From Setoptus koraiensis (lineage: Eukaryota; Arthropoda): a stretch of 64,000 bases of DNA. The stretch spans positions 16,430,001 to 16,494,000 of the forward strand of contig CM106585.1 in assembly GCA_048013815.1 (NCBI GenBank), in the 5' to 3' direction. The notes beneath the pieces are model-generated. The model was not told the origin of the DNA and did not search any database. It saw only the letters and a list, made by a program, of their open reading frames with translations. Shown in pieces: positions 40,201 through 51,298 of the stretch; positions within the stretch are counted from its first letter, which is position 1; each line of letters opens with the position of its first letter. The translations under genes were made by a program, and so were the position numbers.

Positions 40201-40686
40201 TGCGAATATATATTAATATAGTAGGAATATATAGTAATAGGCACTATTGGAACTGCCGTAAAATAGCTAGTATGGAAATGATGAAATTGATACAAGAGTT
40301 TGCACGAATTTGCAGAAAAATCTGGCCGAGATCGCTGATGTTCACTTGATGTATGTTGATGATGATAGAGACGGTGAATCGAGGGATTTTATCATAGCTG
40401 GTCATGAAGGAGATGGACAGTGTGATGCAGACAAGCGGAGAGCGGGTATTCTGGACAAACAAGCGCCATTGTCCGTGCAAACAGACAATGCTGACCAACT
40501 CACAACACTTTCGCTACAGCACTTCTCCAGTTGACAGTCCCGTTAATGCGGCGTGACCCGTGCTTAGAGAAGGTGAGCGTGCAAAGAAAAGAAAGGCAAG
40601 ATAGATTGAAATTGAGACAAGGTTCGACTTCGAGCCGCAACGCTAACGCTAGCAGTCAACAGGTCAGTTGCTGGGTGTACGATCAT
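40201..40686. other. Upstream DNA of the second F-box copy
   Basis: Matches 35840-36225 of unit A to about 40600. On the plus strand after TTTGCAG there is a short open frame (about 40310-40534) of hydrophilic, coding-like composition (EIADVHLMYVDDD). The same frame in unit A stops early. It may be the relic of an exon, or the F-box promoter only. From about 40605 the sequence is unique. Confidence 0.35.
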
Positions 40687-42849
40687 TTATTTATCATTTA
40701 TTCTCTTCGGCTTGAAGCCCATATTTTTGAAACTATTGAACACAACGTCCACCTCGCTACCGTCTGACATAATTGTGATACGTTTGGGTAGAAAATGGAA
40801 TAATAGATGCACATCGGACATACTGAACTCGTTACATCTGTACAGTATCAAAGAATGAACTAAAAACTCGGTCCACGACGACAGTTTGAGTGCATCGTGA
40901 AAAGTGCATAAAATAACGTTACAATCAACATCATCTATGGAGTTATTGAAGAAAATGCTTCGTGCAGCAGGCATGCCCAAATCCGATTCCACTTTTAGAT
41001 CTCTGGTATCAATTCTTGAATTGTCGACATTGACGTTCTCGTAGTAATCATCATCTTCATCATCGACAATATCTTCATCATTGAGATCGTCAAAATAAGA
41101 AAAAGATGATTGGTGCGACTGACAGTCAGCCGAGCTGAAGATCTTGACCTTCAAATCAGCTAATTCATGGAGTTTCTCTGCTATGGCCTCGAGCGAATCA
41201 GCACTGCCGGCACATATCAACACTTTTGAATTACCGGTAGAAGGTGTCCGATCACTTTCTGATATTGTCTTGTGCAAGTGAGCCAATGACACGATGTCAA
41301 GTATGCCGATGGCCTCTTGTCCCGGCTCACTCACCAATATGGTAACTCTATTACATATTGCCGATTGTAAGGCCTCCTCGATGACCCATATACCTGTGTC
41401 ATCCGATCTCAGCGTGTTAAAATCCAAGTGGCACACATTTTTTCCCTCTCCACAACTTGTTTGGATAATTTCGCGCAATAGTGTATCGCCTGCGATGCGC
41501 CTGATGTTTCCTTTCAGCCTCTCCATCGACTGCTGATAAAATAGCTGTAGACTCTTGTTGATGACAGAATAATTGCCCGACTTTGGGTGGCCGCGTTTCA
41601 ATTCTTGCTCGTTTTCCATCTCGAATTTCAAATACAAAAATCGCTTGCTGTTGATGAGACGCAACATGGGCACTCCCTCGGCCGACCACAACTTTTTACC
41701 GCTGCTGTCGTATTCAATCATTTGCATCCTGTTGGAGTGATGGATTTTTCTTGCGAATGTCCTTTATAGCGTGTGGCGATCCAGTCTCGCTGTGACAAAA
41801 TGTTTTCGTTGGCAAGATTCTCGTTTCCAGCGTACCGAGGATATTTGTTGTTGACACTCGGGCAGCCAATGATCATTGTATAGTGACGACACACTGTCCT
41901 CCAGATCACGTATCGCCTTCGGGCAGGTGAGATTTTCTGGCTGTGACAGTTGTTTGGTAGTAGTGACGCTTTGTTCGTAATGCAGTTCAGCTCGCTCGCC
42001 GCTAATAACCGTTGGCACGTCAATAATATCCGAAGCCGGCCAGCAGCCGTAATATTGATCAAGAACAAGGGTACGCAAATGGGTATTGGACAGAATGCCG
42101 GTCAACTGGTGCACCCATTTGTCGTCTGTCAACGTTAGGGCGAGACTGTCCAATCGCTGGCACGCCAAGAGAAAATTTGCCGCATCGTAGTAGGCCGATG
42201 ACTGCTCGTCGATATTAATATCGTCCATAATGCGATTTCTCCTAATATCTAGCGAGCGCAATGCGAAATAATCGTGCTCGTGGTCGCAAAAGGGTCTCCG
42301 TTTAATTCCTATCATGCGAAGGTGCAAAAGCGTGAGGCAAAGTCGGGGCAACAGGGCGTTCAACTCGTCCGCATCGTCTAGCTCGATATGATCCAGTGTG
42401 AGCGCCGTCAACAGTGGCAACCGCAACACCAGCAAGGCCAGTTCCGTGGGCGCAAAGGATATTTTGTGCAATGTGAGCGTTGTTAGCAGGCCGCAATTGT
42501 CCGTCAAACTGAAATGAGAATCCGGTCCGAACCGTCTGATCGTCTGATTGTATTCCGACACCAGGCTCAGGCGCTCTATTTTGGGCACCGTGCAAAGAAT
42601 TGTTTCCAGCTCCCGACAATCTGGCCAATTGGCAAGCCCGCTACTGAGAGTGGCCTCCTCTACAAATCTGTTGGCGTCGTAAACGAGCTCGCCGAATCTC
42701 GGCGACATTTGGGCCAAATTGTGTCTGTCGCGTAAATCGTCCAGATGACCGATGATCATGAGCAGCAGCTCTGGCGGCACCGTCTCCAGCAGGCAAAATG
42801 TCTGTCCATCGCCGTCTGTTTCGTCCGAGTCGAACCGGTTAATATCCAT
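40687..42849 (-). pseudogene. F-box/pseudo-helicase gene, third copy, one in-frame stop
   Basis: The ATG is at 42849 (MDINRFDSDETDGDG). The frame is open for about 360 codons through the F-box (VPPELLLMIIGHLDDLRDR) and leucine-rich part, to RHTL. It then meets a single TAA at 41766-41764. The same frame continues without another break to 40687. By alignment the stop replaces the Asp in TLDKSF of copy 1. The C-terminal lobe is again recognisable (SEPGQEAIG, VLICAGSADSLEAIAEK, DCNVILCT, LILYRCNEFS) and carries an acidic insert absent from the other copies. This copy is much more diverged and older. Its 5' half is GC-rich in third codon positions, unlike copy 1. Read-through, a pseudogene, or two separate products are all possible. 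Confidence 0.7.
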
Positions 42850-44215
42850 GGTGTACACATAAACAAATATTAGATAATAATTATGTAACGGGCCTCAATG
42901 TGCGCGATAAAACGTATTTCGCTGGCCATTTCATTGTCGATGGAGACGCGGCCAATTTGCTCTGGTCACATGTTTTGCCACCCCTTGCCCTCTAACCACG
43001 TGCGCCCGAACCGCGAAAACACCCACCAATGCACCACATGCGCCCATTTCAGTCCGCCCGCTGAAGATGGCGCCATAGGCACCAGGCTCAATCATTGCGA
43101 GCCAAACGATTGACAATTGTGAGACTCGCCTATCGCGGACACTCTGCAATGTGTCGCTGGAGGCGAGCTTTTCTTTCTGTATGATTGTGGATTGTCTCTG
43201 TATGACGAGAGCGAGCTCGGGATACGGCTCGGGCCACTTCCGCCCGTCAGGCCGGCAAGTTTGGCGGCTGTCGCCGAAGGTTCGACGGCTTCTCGGTGCG
43301 CTCGCGTGAGCCGCCCTCGTCAGCCATTCACCTGTCGCATCCGTCGATATGGGTCTGACAGTTTTGTTTTTGTTTGCTTGCGTCGTGTTGCTCGCGGGCC
43401 CCAATCGGTGACGAGTGCGACAAGTGGGCGAGCACATGTGCGCAAATCGCGGCGCATTCGTAGCGCCACGAGGACCTTTTTTCCAGCTCGGGACCCGGCT
43501 GCGTATCCCGAGCTGACCGGCCGCAGCAGATTGGCCATGCGCGGCTCGCGAATAGCCACCCAACATCTTGGCGCCCGTCCATCGACTTGCCAGGCGCATG
43601 CCCATGCCCGAATTGCAATTATGGGGCCCACAAGATGAGTCACACGGCCCACGACAACGGCGCAATGTTGACTTTTGCGTCATTATAAAATTATGTAACG
43701 CGGGCAGGCATCTCTGGTGACATTTATTGCGTGGCTAATCTTAATCTTGTTTGCAACTTTTGATAATTGACACCATTGGCACGCAATTTAGGCGACGACA
43801 AGCCCATGGACAGCCAGGCCAGGCATTCCATTTGTGCGGGCCCGACTTGACTGAAGCGATTGAGCGCTTCTTGGGCACTCTGGCGTCTCTTGGCTGACAA
43901 GAAACGAGGCAGAATTGCAAGAATTTTGGCATTTTTGTCCATTGGACGGGCACGCGCTAAACGATCGAGCTAGCAAAAGTGTTACATCGTAACGCGGCGG
44001 TAACTGGGCCCGATTAGTGCGGTGCGGGCCCCGATGCGACGATAATCATTGCGAGCGGGCCCATGCCAGCAACCGACGAGAGAAATAGTTTCACCGTGGC
44101 CATTTATAACTCTGGTGTTTATTATTTGCGCTACTGCTGGCAGTGCAAGCCAACAGTTACAGTTACAGTTGTATATGGCGATAATCTGTTAAACAAACAG
44201 GGGCACCGATTTTGG

Positions 44216-44242
44216 GTGTGCGTGTGTGTGTGTGTGTGTGTG
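44216..44242. repeat. GT microsatellite
   Basis: A (GT)n run with one GC interruption. It has no associated gene. Confidence 0.9.
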
Positions 44243-44953
44243 CTAATCTCGATCGATTAGATTCAGCGTGGCATAGAAGCACGAGAAGCAAGCGAAAAGC
44301 GGGCGCGGGGGGCCGATAATACACAAACAAGACAAACATTGGCATCGGCGGCCGCCATTAGTCAGCGGCCAATGGGCATTCTCCAGTGTCGCCCACTAAC
44401 TGACCACTGCACCATGCCATGCAGCACCTATGCACTTTTGGGCACTTCTGGCGCCGTTCACAACAGTGTCTTTCGCTCACGGTGCCCCGTTCGGTCACCT
44501 GAGGCCCGTTGCAAGAGCCGCGATCAGCTCGTAATTGATCGCTGCTTGACTTTGGCTTGACTTGAATTATTTATCCAAGATTATCCAAGCTAATCTGCGC
44601 TGTCCAGTGTGCAACAATGTGCAACAATGTGCAACAATTTCGCCACCAATAACCCGAGCCGGTCGTCATGTTACTCGGGCGCCCTCGCCGCCGGTTACGA
44701 AATGAGCCCCCTCGTACAAGTATTCGCCAGGCAAACAAGCGCTCCGAGAGTGTTATCGCGCCCTCTTGCAACGGCACGCCAGCCTACTCCAGTTACGAGT
44801 CCAGGTATTGTCCAGTTTGTGTTGAAAATAACAACAACAAACTGTTTCAAGTCAACAGTTTGTTATCATTAGTTTCGACTGCCATCGTTGTTTGCGCTCA
44901 ACTCGACGCCCAGCTAACGGTGCGATGCTATTTTTGTTACCTAACTCGCGCGC

Positions 44954-45031
44954 TTGTTTGTTTGCCCGTGTTTCGCTGTTTGTTTGGCCGTGTTTCGCTG
45001 TTTGTTTGCCCATGTTTCGCTGTTTGTTTGC
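44954..45031. repeat. 22-base tandem repeat
   Basis: Three and a half units of the form TGTTTGTTTGCCCGTGTTTC plus GC, with one or two changes per unit. Confidence 0.85.
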
Positions 45032-47125
45032 GAAGCCGTGTAACACAATTTTGTCGGCCCACAGCACGTGCTGGCCGACGAAATCTACGCATTCGCTCGG
45101 CACGCCGATGGGTCTGTTCTTTACCTACCGTGCAGCGCCGTCTATGAGCGCTCTCCAGTCCGGGCGCGATCTTGTCGCCCGTGCTGGTTAGGCAACCGCT
45201 GCGATGGCGATCGCCTCAACGATGAATCGGATGATGAATGGTGGCGCTCACTTGTTGCTGCACCGGCGCCACCTATCGAAATTATCTCTTGATGACAATC
45301 AGCACCACGACCAGATATTCACCATTTGGCGACCAGTGCCTCGTGAATACTCATCGACAAGCCTCACCTGTCGAGCCCATGATACCTGCAGTCTGCGCGA
45401 TGTAGTGGATTTCGTCGACACCGACACCCAGACCACGCGCGCACCGAAACAACGGGCCGGCTCGAGGCAAACGGAAATTCAATATTCCCATTGGATATTC
45501 ACAGGGCCCAATGGAAATTATCTCCAGCGTGCCATTGTCGAAGATTATGCGATTATTCAATGGCCACTTTCCGGCAAATGCACCAAAAGTCAGTTGGCCG
45601 AGTCAGTTGGTCAGTGCTTAGCGCCCGGCGATAATACGCCTGGCGGCCGAGTCGATAATCGCCTCGTATACAAATTGTGGGGCCAATAACGTGTATATAT
45701 GGCACGTTTCGAATAGACTGGGATTATAGTTGCCGATCGATGGTTGGAGACGTGGGGCCAGCGCAACTCTGGCAGGCGCTGGCCCGCGTACAGAGAACGG
45801 GCCGTCAGGTGGACTCGATTCTTTGCCTGGTGTCAGCGATGATAATCGCCTATAATCTCGTTGCTCGTTGTTTGGGGGCCCGTCGTGCCCGTCGCGCCCT
45901 ATATGTCGTGTCCGGGAATGGGTGCACCACGACGAAACAGTTAGCAGTTGTGTGTGTGCGAACGTTGAAATACGGGCCAGAGCGCGGATTTTAGCGTTGG
46001 GTTTGATGGGATTTCGGGTCGGTCGGGCCGGCTCGGGCGGCCAGACTGGAGCGGGGCGCACAATCGATCAATTGAAAAGTAACTTGGGCGCAACTTAAGC
46101 GCCACTTAATCCCCTTCGGGCCGCCGACTAATTCTTTGCCGGCTGTCATTATTCACTAACTAGGATGGAAAATATCCATCAATGAATATACATTACCGAT
46201 GGCTGTGCGCCGCGCTGCATAATCGGTGGACATTTAAACGTGCTCTGGCTGACTTTTGTGTCGCAACGTTTTGTTTTGGCGTGCTTTTGTGTAGGTTGCG
46301 GTGGTGGCCAGAAGTTGTGGAGAGGAAAAAAGAAGACGAAGAAAACGCGAGCCTGCAAGCTGATTATTGCGATTGTTGCCGGCCGAGGCGGCCCGATAAC
46401 TGGCTGCATGTAATTGTTGTAATCCGTCTGGCGCTGCTGTTGTTGTCGTGCAGATTAAATAGAGATTAGGCCGGTTCGCGAAAAAAAAATCATCATCAGT
46501 ATCACGAGCGACAATGGGCAGCGGTGAGCAGATTTGCTTGAGCTAAAAAACGCCAGCGCTCCAGTGGAAACGGAATAAAAAGAATAGTGACACTGAAATT
46601 GGCCACTGGGCTCGCAGCGACATCGAAACCGGCGACACCGGCGACACCAACAACGACAACAACGACAACGACAACGGCAACAAATTTGCTTATTACACGC
46701 AAATCTGTGAATGGGCCGCAGACAAACGGGCTGCCCGGCCGCGGTTGCGAGATTCGCCCGTTGCAGCGGGCGTCGGATCATCGCGAGCAGATGAGCCCAG
46801 ACGATGGCGAGTAATCCCTTCTGTTTGGCCCGCTAATCTCTAGACCCTGAGTCTCCCAGACAAAGAAGCCCCGAGAAGCCGCCGGTTACCTGGCCCGGCT
46901 AAGCTGACCTAATCTATTTTGGGTTAGATTAGCGCCGGCGCGGATTCCAGCACGCACACAATGAATATTGATACACTAAGCGGCCCCCATGATATCACTG
47001 TCATTTGGCTCATTTGGATCATTTGGCGCCCTCAGTTGGCCGTTTGCGGGGCTCGGCGCAGACCGGTGGCCATCTGTTGCGCCGCACCGCGCCGGCCAGC
47101 TAGCCAGCCCGAGCCCGACGGGGCC

Positions 47126-47221
47126 GCGCCGAGCCGGACCGCACGGGCGCCCATCACGCGCCGAGCCGGACCGCACGGGCGCCCATCACGCGCCGAGCCG
47201 GACCGCGCGGGCGCCCATCAC
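47126..47221. repeat. 32-base GC-rich tandem repeat, three units
   Basis: Three head-to-tail units (47126-47157, 47158-47189, 47190-47221) start GCGCCGAGCCGGACCGC and end GGGCGCCCATCAC. Only one base differs, in the third unit. The near identity implies recent slippage or unequal exchange. Confidence 0.92.
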
Positions 47222-47405
47222 GCCCCGGCCGCGGCCGCGCAAAGGGCGGCGCGACAACAATGTCGTGATATTGTTTGTGTATGTGTCATTTTTGACAAAG
47301 CGCGTGTTTGTTTGTTCCTCGTTGTCGCCCGTTTGACGGGCCACGGCGAGCACCGCCGAGTTATGATGCGCCCGGCGCGACAGCGGCGCGCACCAGGTAA
47401 CGACC

Positions 47406-47425
47406 AGTTGTCACCGGTGACAACT
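47406..47425. repeat. Perfect 20-base palindrome with TGTCACC core
   Basis: AGTTGTCACCGGTGACAACT equals its own reverse complement. It holds two facing TGTCA sites around an AgeI-like ACCGGT centre. Confidence 0.9.
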
Positions 47426-47432
47426 TTATCGA

Positions 47433-47475
47433 CTCGTCATCGTCGACGGCCCGTCGGCCCGTCGACGATGACGAG
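47433..47475. repeat. 17-base inverted repeat with 9-base spacer
   Basis: CTCGTCATCGTCGACGG at 47433-47449 is exactly reversed at 47459-47475. It could form a hairpin or a dimeric binding site. Confidence 0.9.
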
Positions 47476-47490
47476 CGTCGGGCAGGGCCA

Positions 47491-47507
47491 CTGTCAGTGA
47501 CTGACAG
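47491..47507. repeat. 17-base odd palindrome CTGTCAGT-G-ACTGACAG
   Basis: Two perfect eight-base arms around a single G, again built on TGTCA/TGACA, 65 bases after the preceding 20-base palindrome. Confidence 0.9.
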
Positions 47508-48560
47508 ACAGATGATACGCGCGGGCTATTAGCAGCGGTAAGTGGCAATAAAGCAAAAAATGATGTGATTGTCACGTCGGCTGGCCCGGTTTGGCGCTGC
47601 CAGGCATGCCGGCGATTTGTAAATATTTTCAATATTTACCATCGGAGTGTCACACGTTGCGTCGTGACATATTAATCGTAATTGACGTTAATTTTTCGCC
47701 TTCGCCTTCGACTTTGCTGCTTTGTCGCTTGCATGCTGGGCGCTGTCATTTCGTATATATTTTGTTCATATATTGTCGTCTATGCGATCATTGGTCGATG
47801 GCGCGATCGGCCATGCGATAGCGCATGACACAAGCGCCAAATTGACAGTGTGACATCTCTGTCTGGTTGCCAACAATGCAGCAGCAGCAGCAGCGATATG
47901 TCATTGTTGTGGCCCTCGCTGGGAATATCGCTGTCTGCGCCGGCATTGTTGTAGGCGCCCACTTGTGGCCGCAAGTCGGACAGTTGCTGTCGCGACGCGA
48001 TAACAGCGACACCGACAACAAGTTGTTCGCCCCAAGTTTGCGCATCTCTCGGCATCCCAAATCATCTCAGCACCGCGCCAGCTTAGAATCTCAGCCGAGC
48101 GGCCGAACCGGCCAAGAAGTGGGCGCTCGCGATTCGAGCCGCCAGCGCTCCGAATTCAACGAGATTTCAACAGCTGACCCACTGAAAACGATCTGCGGTG
48201 GCGTCACAGGTCCGATCAAGTGGCGGCGGTGCACCTTTTTGATGGCCCAATGCAATCGCGGCCCGAACATCGGCCCGAACACGTCAAACGCGGCGCAAAC
48301 TGACAAATGCGCCCATCAACAAATACATCACGCGCCGGTATAAACAATCGCGTCGACGTATCAGTTTGCGCGTATCGTGCGCGCCGCGTGTTTGCCGAGC
48401 AACGGCGTCCCTTTGTTTCGCCATTCCATTCGGTGAGCCCGATCTCGCCCGCGATCGTTGCCGTCCGATCCGGCCCGACATTCGATTTGTCCGAGCGTCT
48501 CGTCACTGGGCCGCATCTACGGCGCGAGCTGTCAACGAAACACCGCAGTCGTTCATAACT

Positions 48561-48656
48561 GGCCAGTTGTTTGCAATCGGCCAGTTGCTTGCAATCGGCC
48601 CGTTGCTTGCGACCGGCCCGTTGCTTGCGACCGGCCCGTTGCTTGCGACCGGCCCG
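48561..48656. repeat. 18-base minisatellite, five units
   Basis: Units of GGCCCGTTGCTTGCGACC; the first two are variant (GGCCAGTTGCTTGCAATC) and the last three identical, so the array grew from its right side. Any reading frame across it is a repeat artefact. Confidence 0.9.
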
Positions 48657-49802
48657 TGGGTTATGTCACCGACCGGGCGACGGCGCGCAAATTTCATTAT
48701 CGGCGCGAGCCATCTCGAGCAGCCAGCACATCAGCTGTTTTTTAGGCCGTGGGCAGGTTGCGGACGCGGATCTCTCTCATCACTTACAAATTGCGCGTTT
48801 CGGTCGCCCGTTAGCGACGCACTATTCGGTCGCCATTTCGGGCTCGTTCGGGTGCTCGCGGGGCTCGCCCTTGCGACGCCCGCCCGTCCTAGCGCAAAGC
48901 CAATTATGGTGATTGACAGCGGACAGCGGCGCGCCCATTAGGGCCCCTATGTGGTGGCTAAAAGGGCCGCATGGTGGGGGGCACCAACCGAAAACTGCAA
49001 CAGTGGTCACAGTTGTAGTTTTTGCCCGCTCTAACTCAATTAAGCGCTGATAGTCACGTTTTTGTGACTGTCACTCTGTTTGTTTGCATCACGCGGGCAT
49101 CACGTGATTTTTAGCGTGCTGTGTCAGCGATGATGATGTCACCGTCGCCAAAGAGCACTCATGTCTGTAATATGAGTTGTTGCTCTCTTGTTTAAAACGC
49201 GCACAGCCCAAGCTGCCAATTGCCAGTTGCAACGGGCACTCACTCTACCGTCGCTCGACTTAACCGTTGTGCCATCTAATATTAGTTGGCCCCATCTCGT
49301 GCACCCAATCTCGGCTGCATATGGTGACGTGCGCCGGCGATTGGGGCGAGTGCTAGTGCGAGTGTGACAGCGAGTGAAAAAACGAGTGGATAAAAAACGA
49401 TAAACAACAACGTACACGATCAAACAGATCAAATTACCAGCGAAAGTGTCAATTGAAGCGTGACAAGTGCATCCGCGCATTGAACTCGCTCTGCGCCCGA
49501 CAACGCCCGGCTGCCCGGTTGTAAATGGGCTCCATTTGGACGCGGCGCGCCGTAGGCACACACTGGCCCACCAGCGTCAGCACAACTAGCGCCGGGCCGG
49601 TTGTGCTGGCGCTGGTCGGCCCGCGACGGGCCGACGGCGCGGCCGCGAGCCTCGCGACTGAATGACCGGCCCAATTGTTGTGTGCGCGATATGCGAAAAT
49701 AGGGAGCCGCTGACAGGCAAGTGCAGAAAAACAAACGGCCAAAGTGACAAAGTGGGCATGACCGTCAGCCAATAATGAGCGATTGTCAAAACTTGTAAAA
49801 TT

Positions 49803-49821
49803 TGCTGGCCTACGGCCAGCA
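49803..49821. repeat. Short perfect hairpin
   Basis: TGCTGGCC and GGCCAGCA flank a three-base TAC loop. Confidence 0.8.
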
Positions 49822-51265
49822 TCGCTCAACGTGCGCGCGCGATCTAGATTGAGCCAATCATCGAGCAGTTCAGCAAATTCAGAGCGAGCAATTTTTTGCC
49901 TGCCCTTCATTTTATTCTACACGCTCATTTTTTTTTCTCGCTGGCCCTCATTTGTAACTGTCATTTTTGTTCCATGTGGGCACGCACAAATATGCAAATT
50001 AGAGCCAATTGGTGTCAATCACGCGCTAACGTGACCGAATGACCACTGTCACAACGGGTCGACAACGGGGCGTGCATTTTTGAGTGACTCAATGTAATGT
50101 GCGACTCTGCCACCGCTGGCACAGTCAGTGAAACTTGATCGTTGACCTATCATCGCCTAGTTGACATTTCGCACGTTGGCGTTGAGCGCCGGTATGCAGC
50201 GACCGACGGTCGGCCAGACAAGCGGGCGACAACTGGCGCCAGTGTCTAGCCAGTGACAGCGGCCAACGGAGTCGATATCACTCACTTGAGTCAATGTAAT
50301 TGTGCGCTGGCCATATTATACGCGCATACGCGCATACGATGTGTGCTGGCTGTAATGTGGCCATGTCATGGCAAACACGCGAGAATAAATGTGCGCACCA
50401 GGCACATTTGCGTCAATCAGCGGCGCCGTCAATTAGTGGTGGTGTGTGTGCATTTTGGCAACTTGGCTAAAATGTTTGCGCCGCTTGCGCTGCCAAAAGC
50501 GCGCTTAGGTGTCGCGTTTAGGCGTGAGAATTACGCATCAATGCGTTAACTAACTGTCATGTACGGTCATGCCACTGTCGTGTCGTCCCTGTAATTATCG
50601 ATTATTTGCCTTTAACGGGTTCCTTGCGCGCTCTCTTGCGCGCTCGCACACACAAAATCGCTTTCGCTCACCAACGGTGATTGACTCACGGTAGCGGGCC
50701 CAGTTGACACCGGTGACGGGCCGACCGTTGCCCGTGCCGTTGCCAGCGCCGTTGCTGGTGCCGCCGCCGGTGCCCTTGCACGGCAGTGCAGACCACCTAG
50801 CGACCGAGATTAATTTATTGGTCTGTCCCATTAGTGCCAATGGTGATTTACACGTGCGGCGGCCCTCCAATGCGCCGCCGACGCTAATGTGCGCTAACGA
50901 CTGGTCGGCCCCCGCGCGCCACTAGCGGCCCTGCCAATACATACCAATATATGTGTTCAGTATACTGCCACCAACACAATACGTGTATAATATGCAAATA
51001 TGTGCAGCGCAAACACGGTGCTGCGAATTGGTGCCGCGGCCGCTGAGCGCGGCCTGTTGGTCGGTCGCACGCCCCCGAGGCGGGACGCGGGCCGGACAGG
51101 CCCGCGAGAGGAGACAAATGAGCGAGCGTGCACAATAATGAGCAGACACAATGGAGGGGCAATTGTGTTGTTGTTGCAGTTGCATTCTATTGTCGTTGTT
51201 TGCTTTGTTGAGCCTTGACTTGTTGCAACCTCCAACGAAGTCGCCGCTGGCTCGCGAAGCCAACG

Positions 51266-51268
<3 letters not shown>

Positions 51269-51297
<29 letters not shown>
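51269..51297. repeat. CA microsatellite
   Basis: An uninterrupted (CA)n run of about 14 units. Confidence 0.9.

Positions 51298-51298
<1 letters not shown>

Larger units (their letters stand above)
36228..40600. repeat. Tandem duplication, unit B (parvin plus F-box)
   Basis: Second direct copy. It begins in the phrase CATTCAGACGATAGAGACATC, which matches 31882 onward. It ends in GCAAAGAAAAGAAAGGCAAG followed by a diverged stretch. The junction between units has no visible mobile element. Confidence 0.9.

Noticed and set aside
40310-40534. YVDD-like motif suggesting a reverse transcriptase remnant
   Set aside because: The motif is isolated in a short frame with no neighbouring RT motifs.
42931-43683. 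A 250-residue open frame on the minus strand
   Set aside because: Composition follows the GC-rich DNA, several overlapping frames are equally open, and there is no domain, signal or splice pattern.
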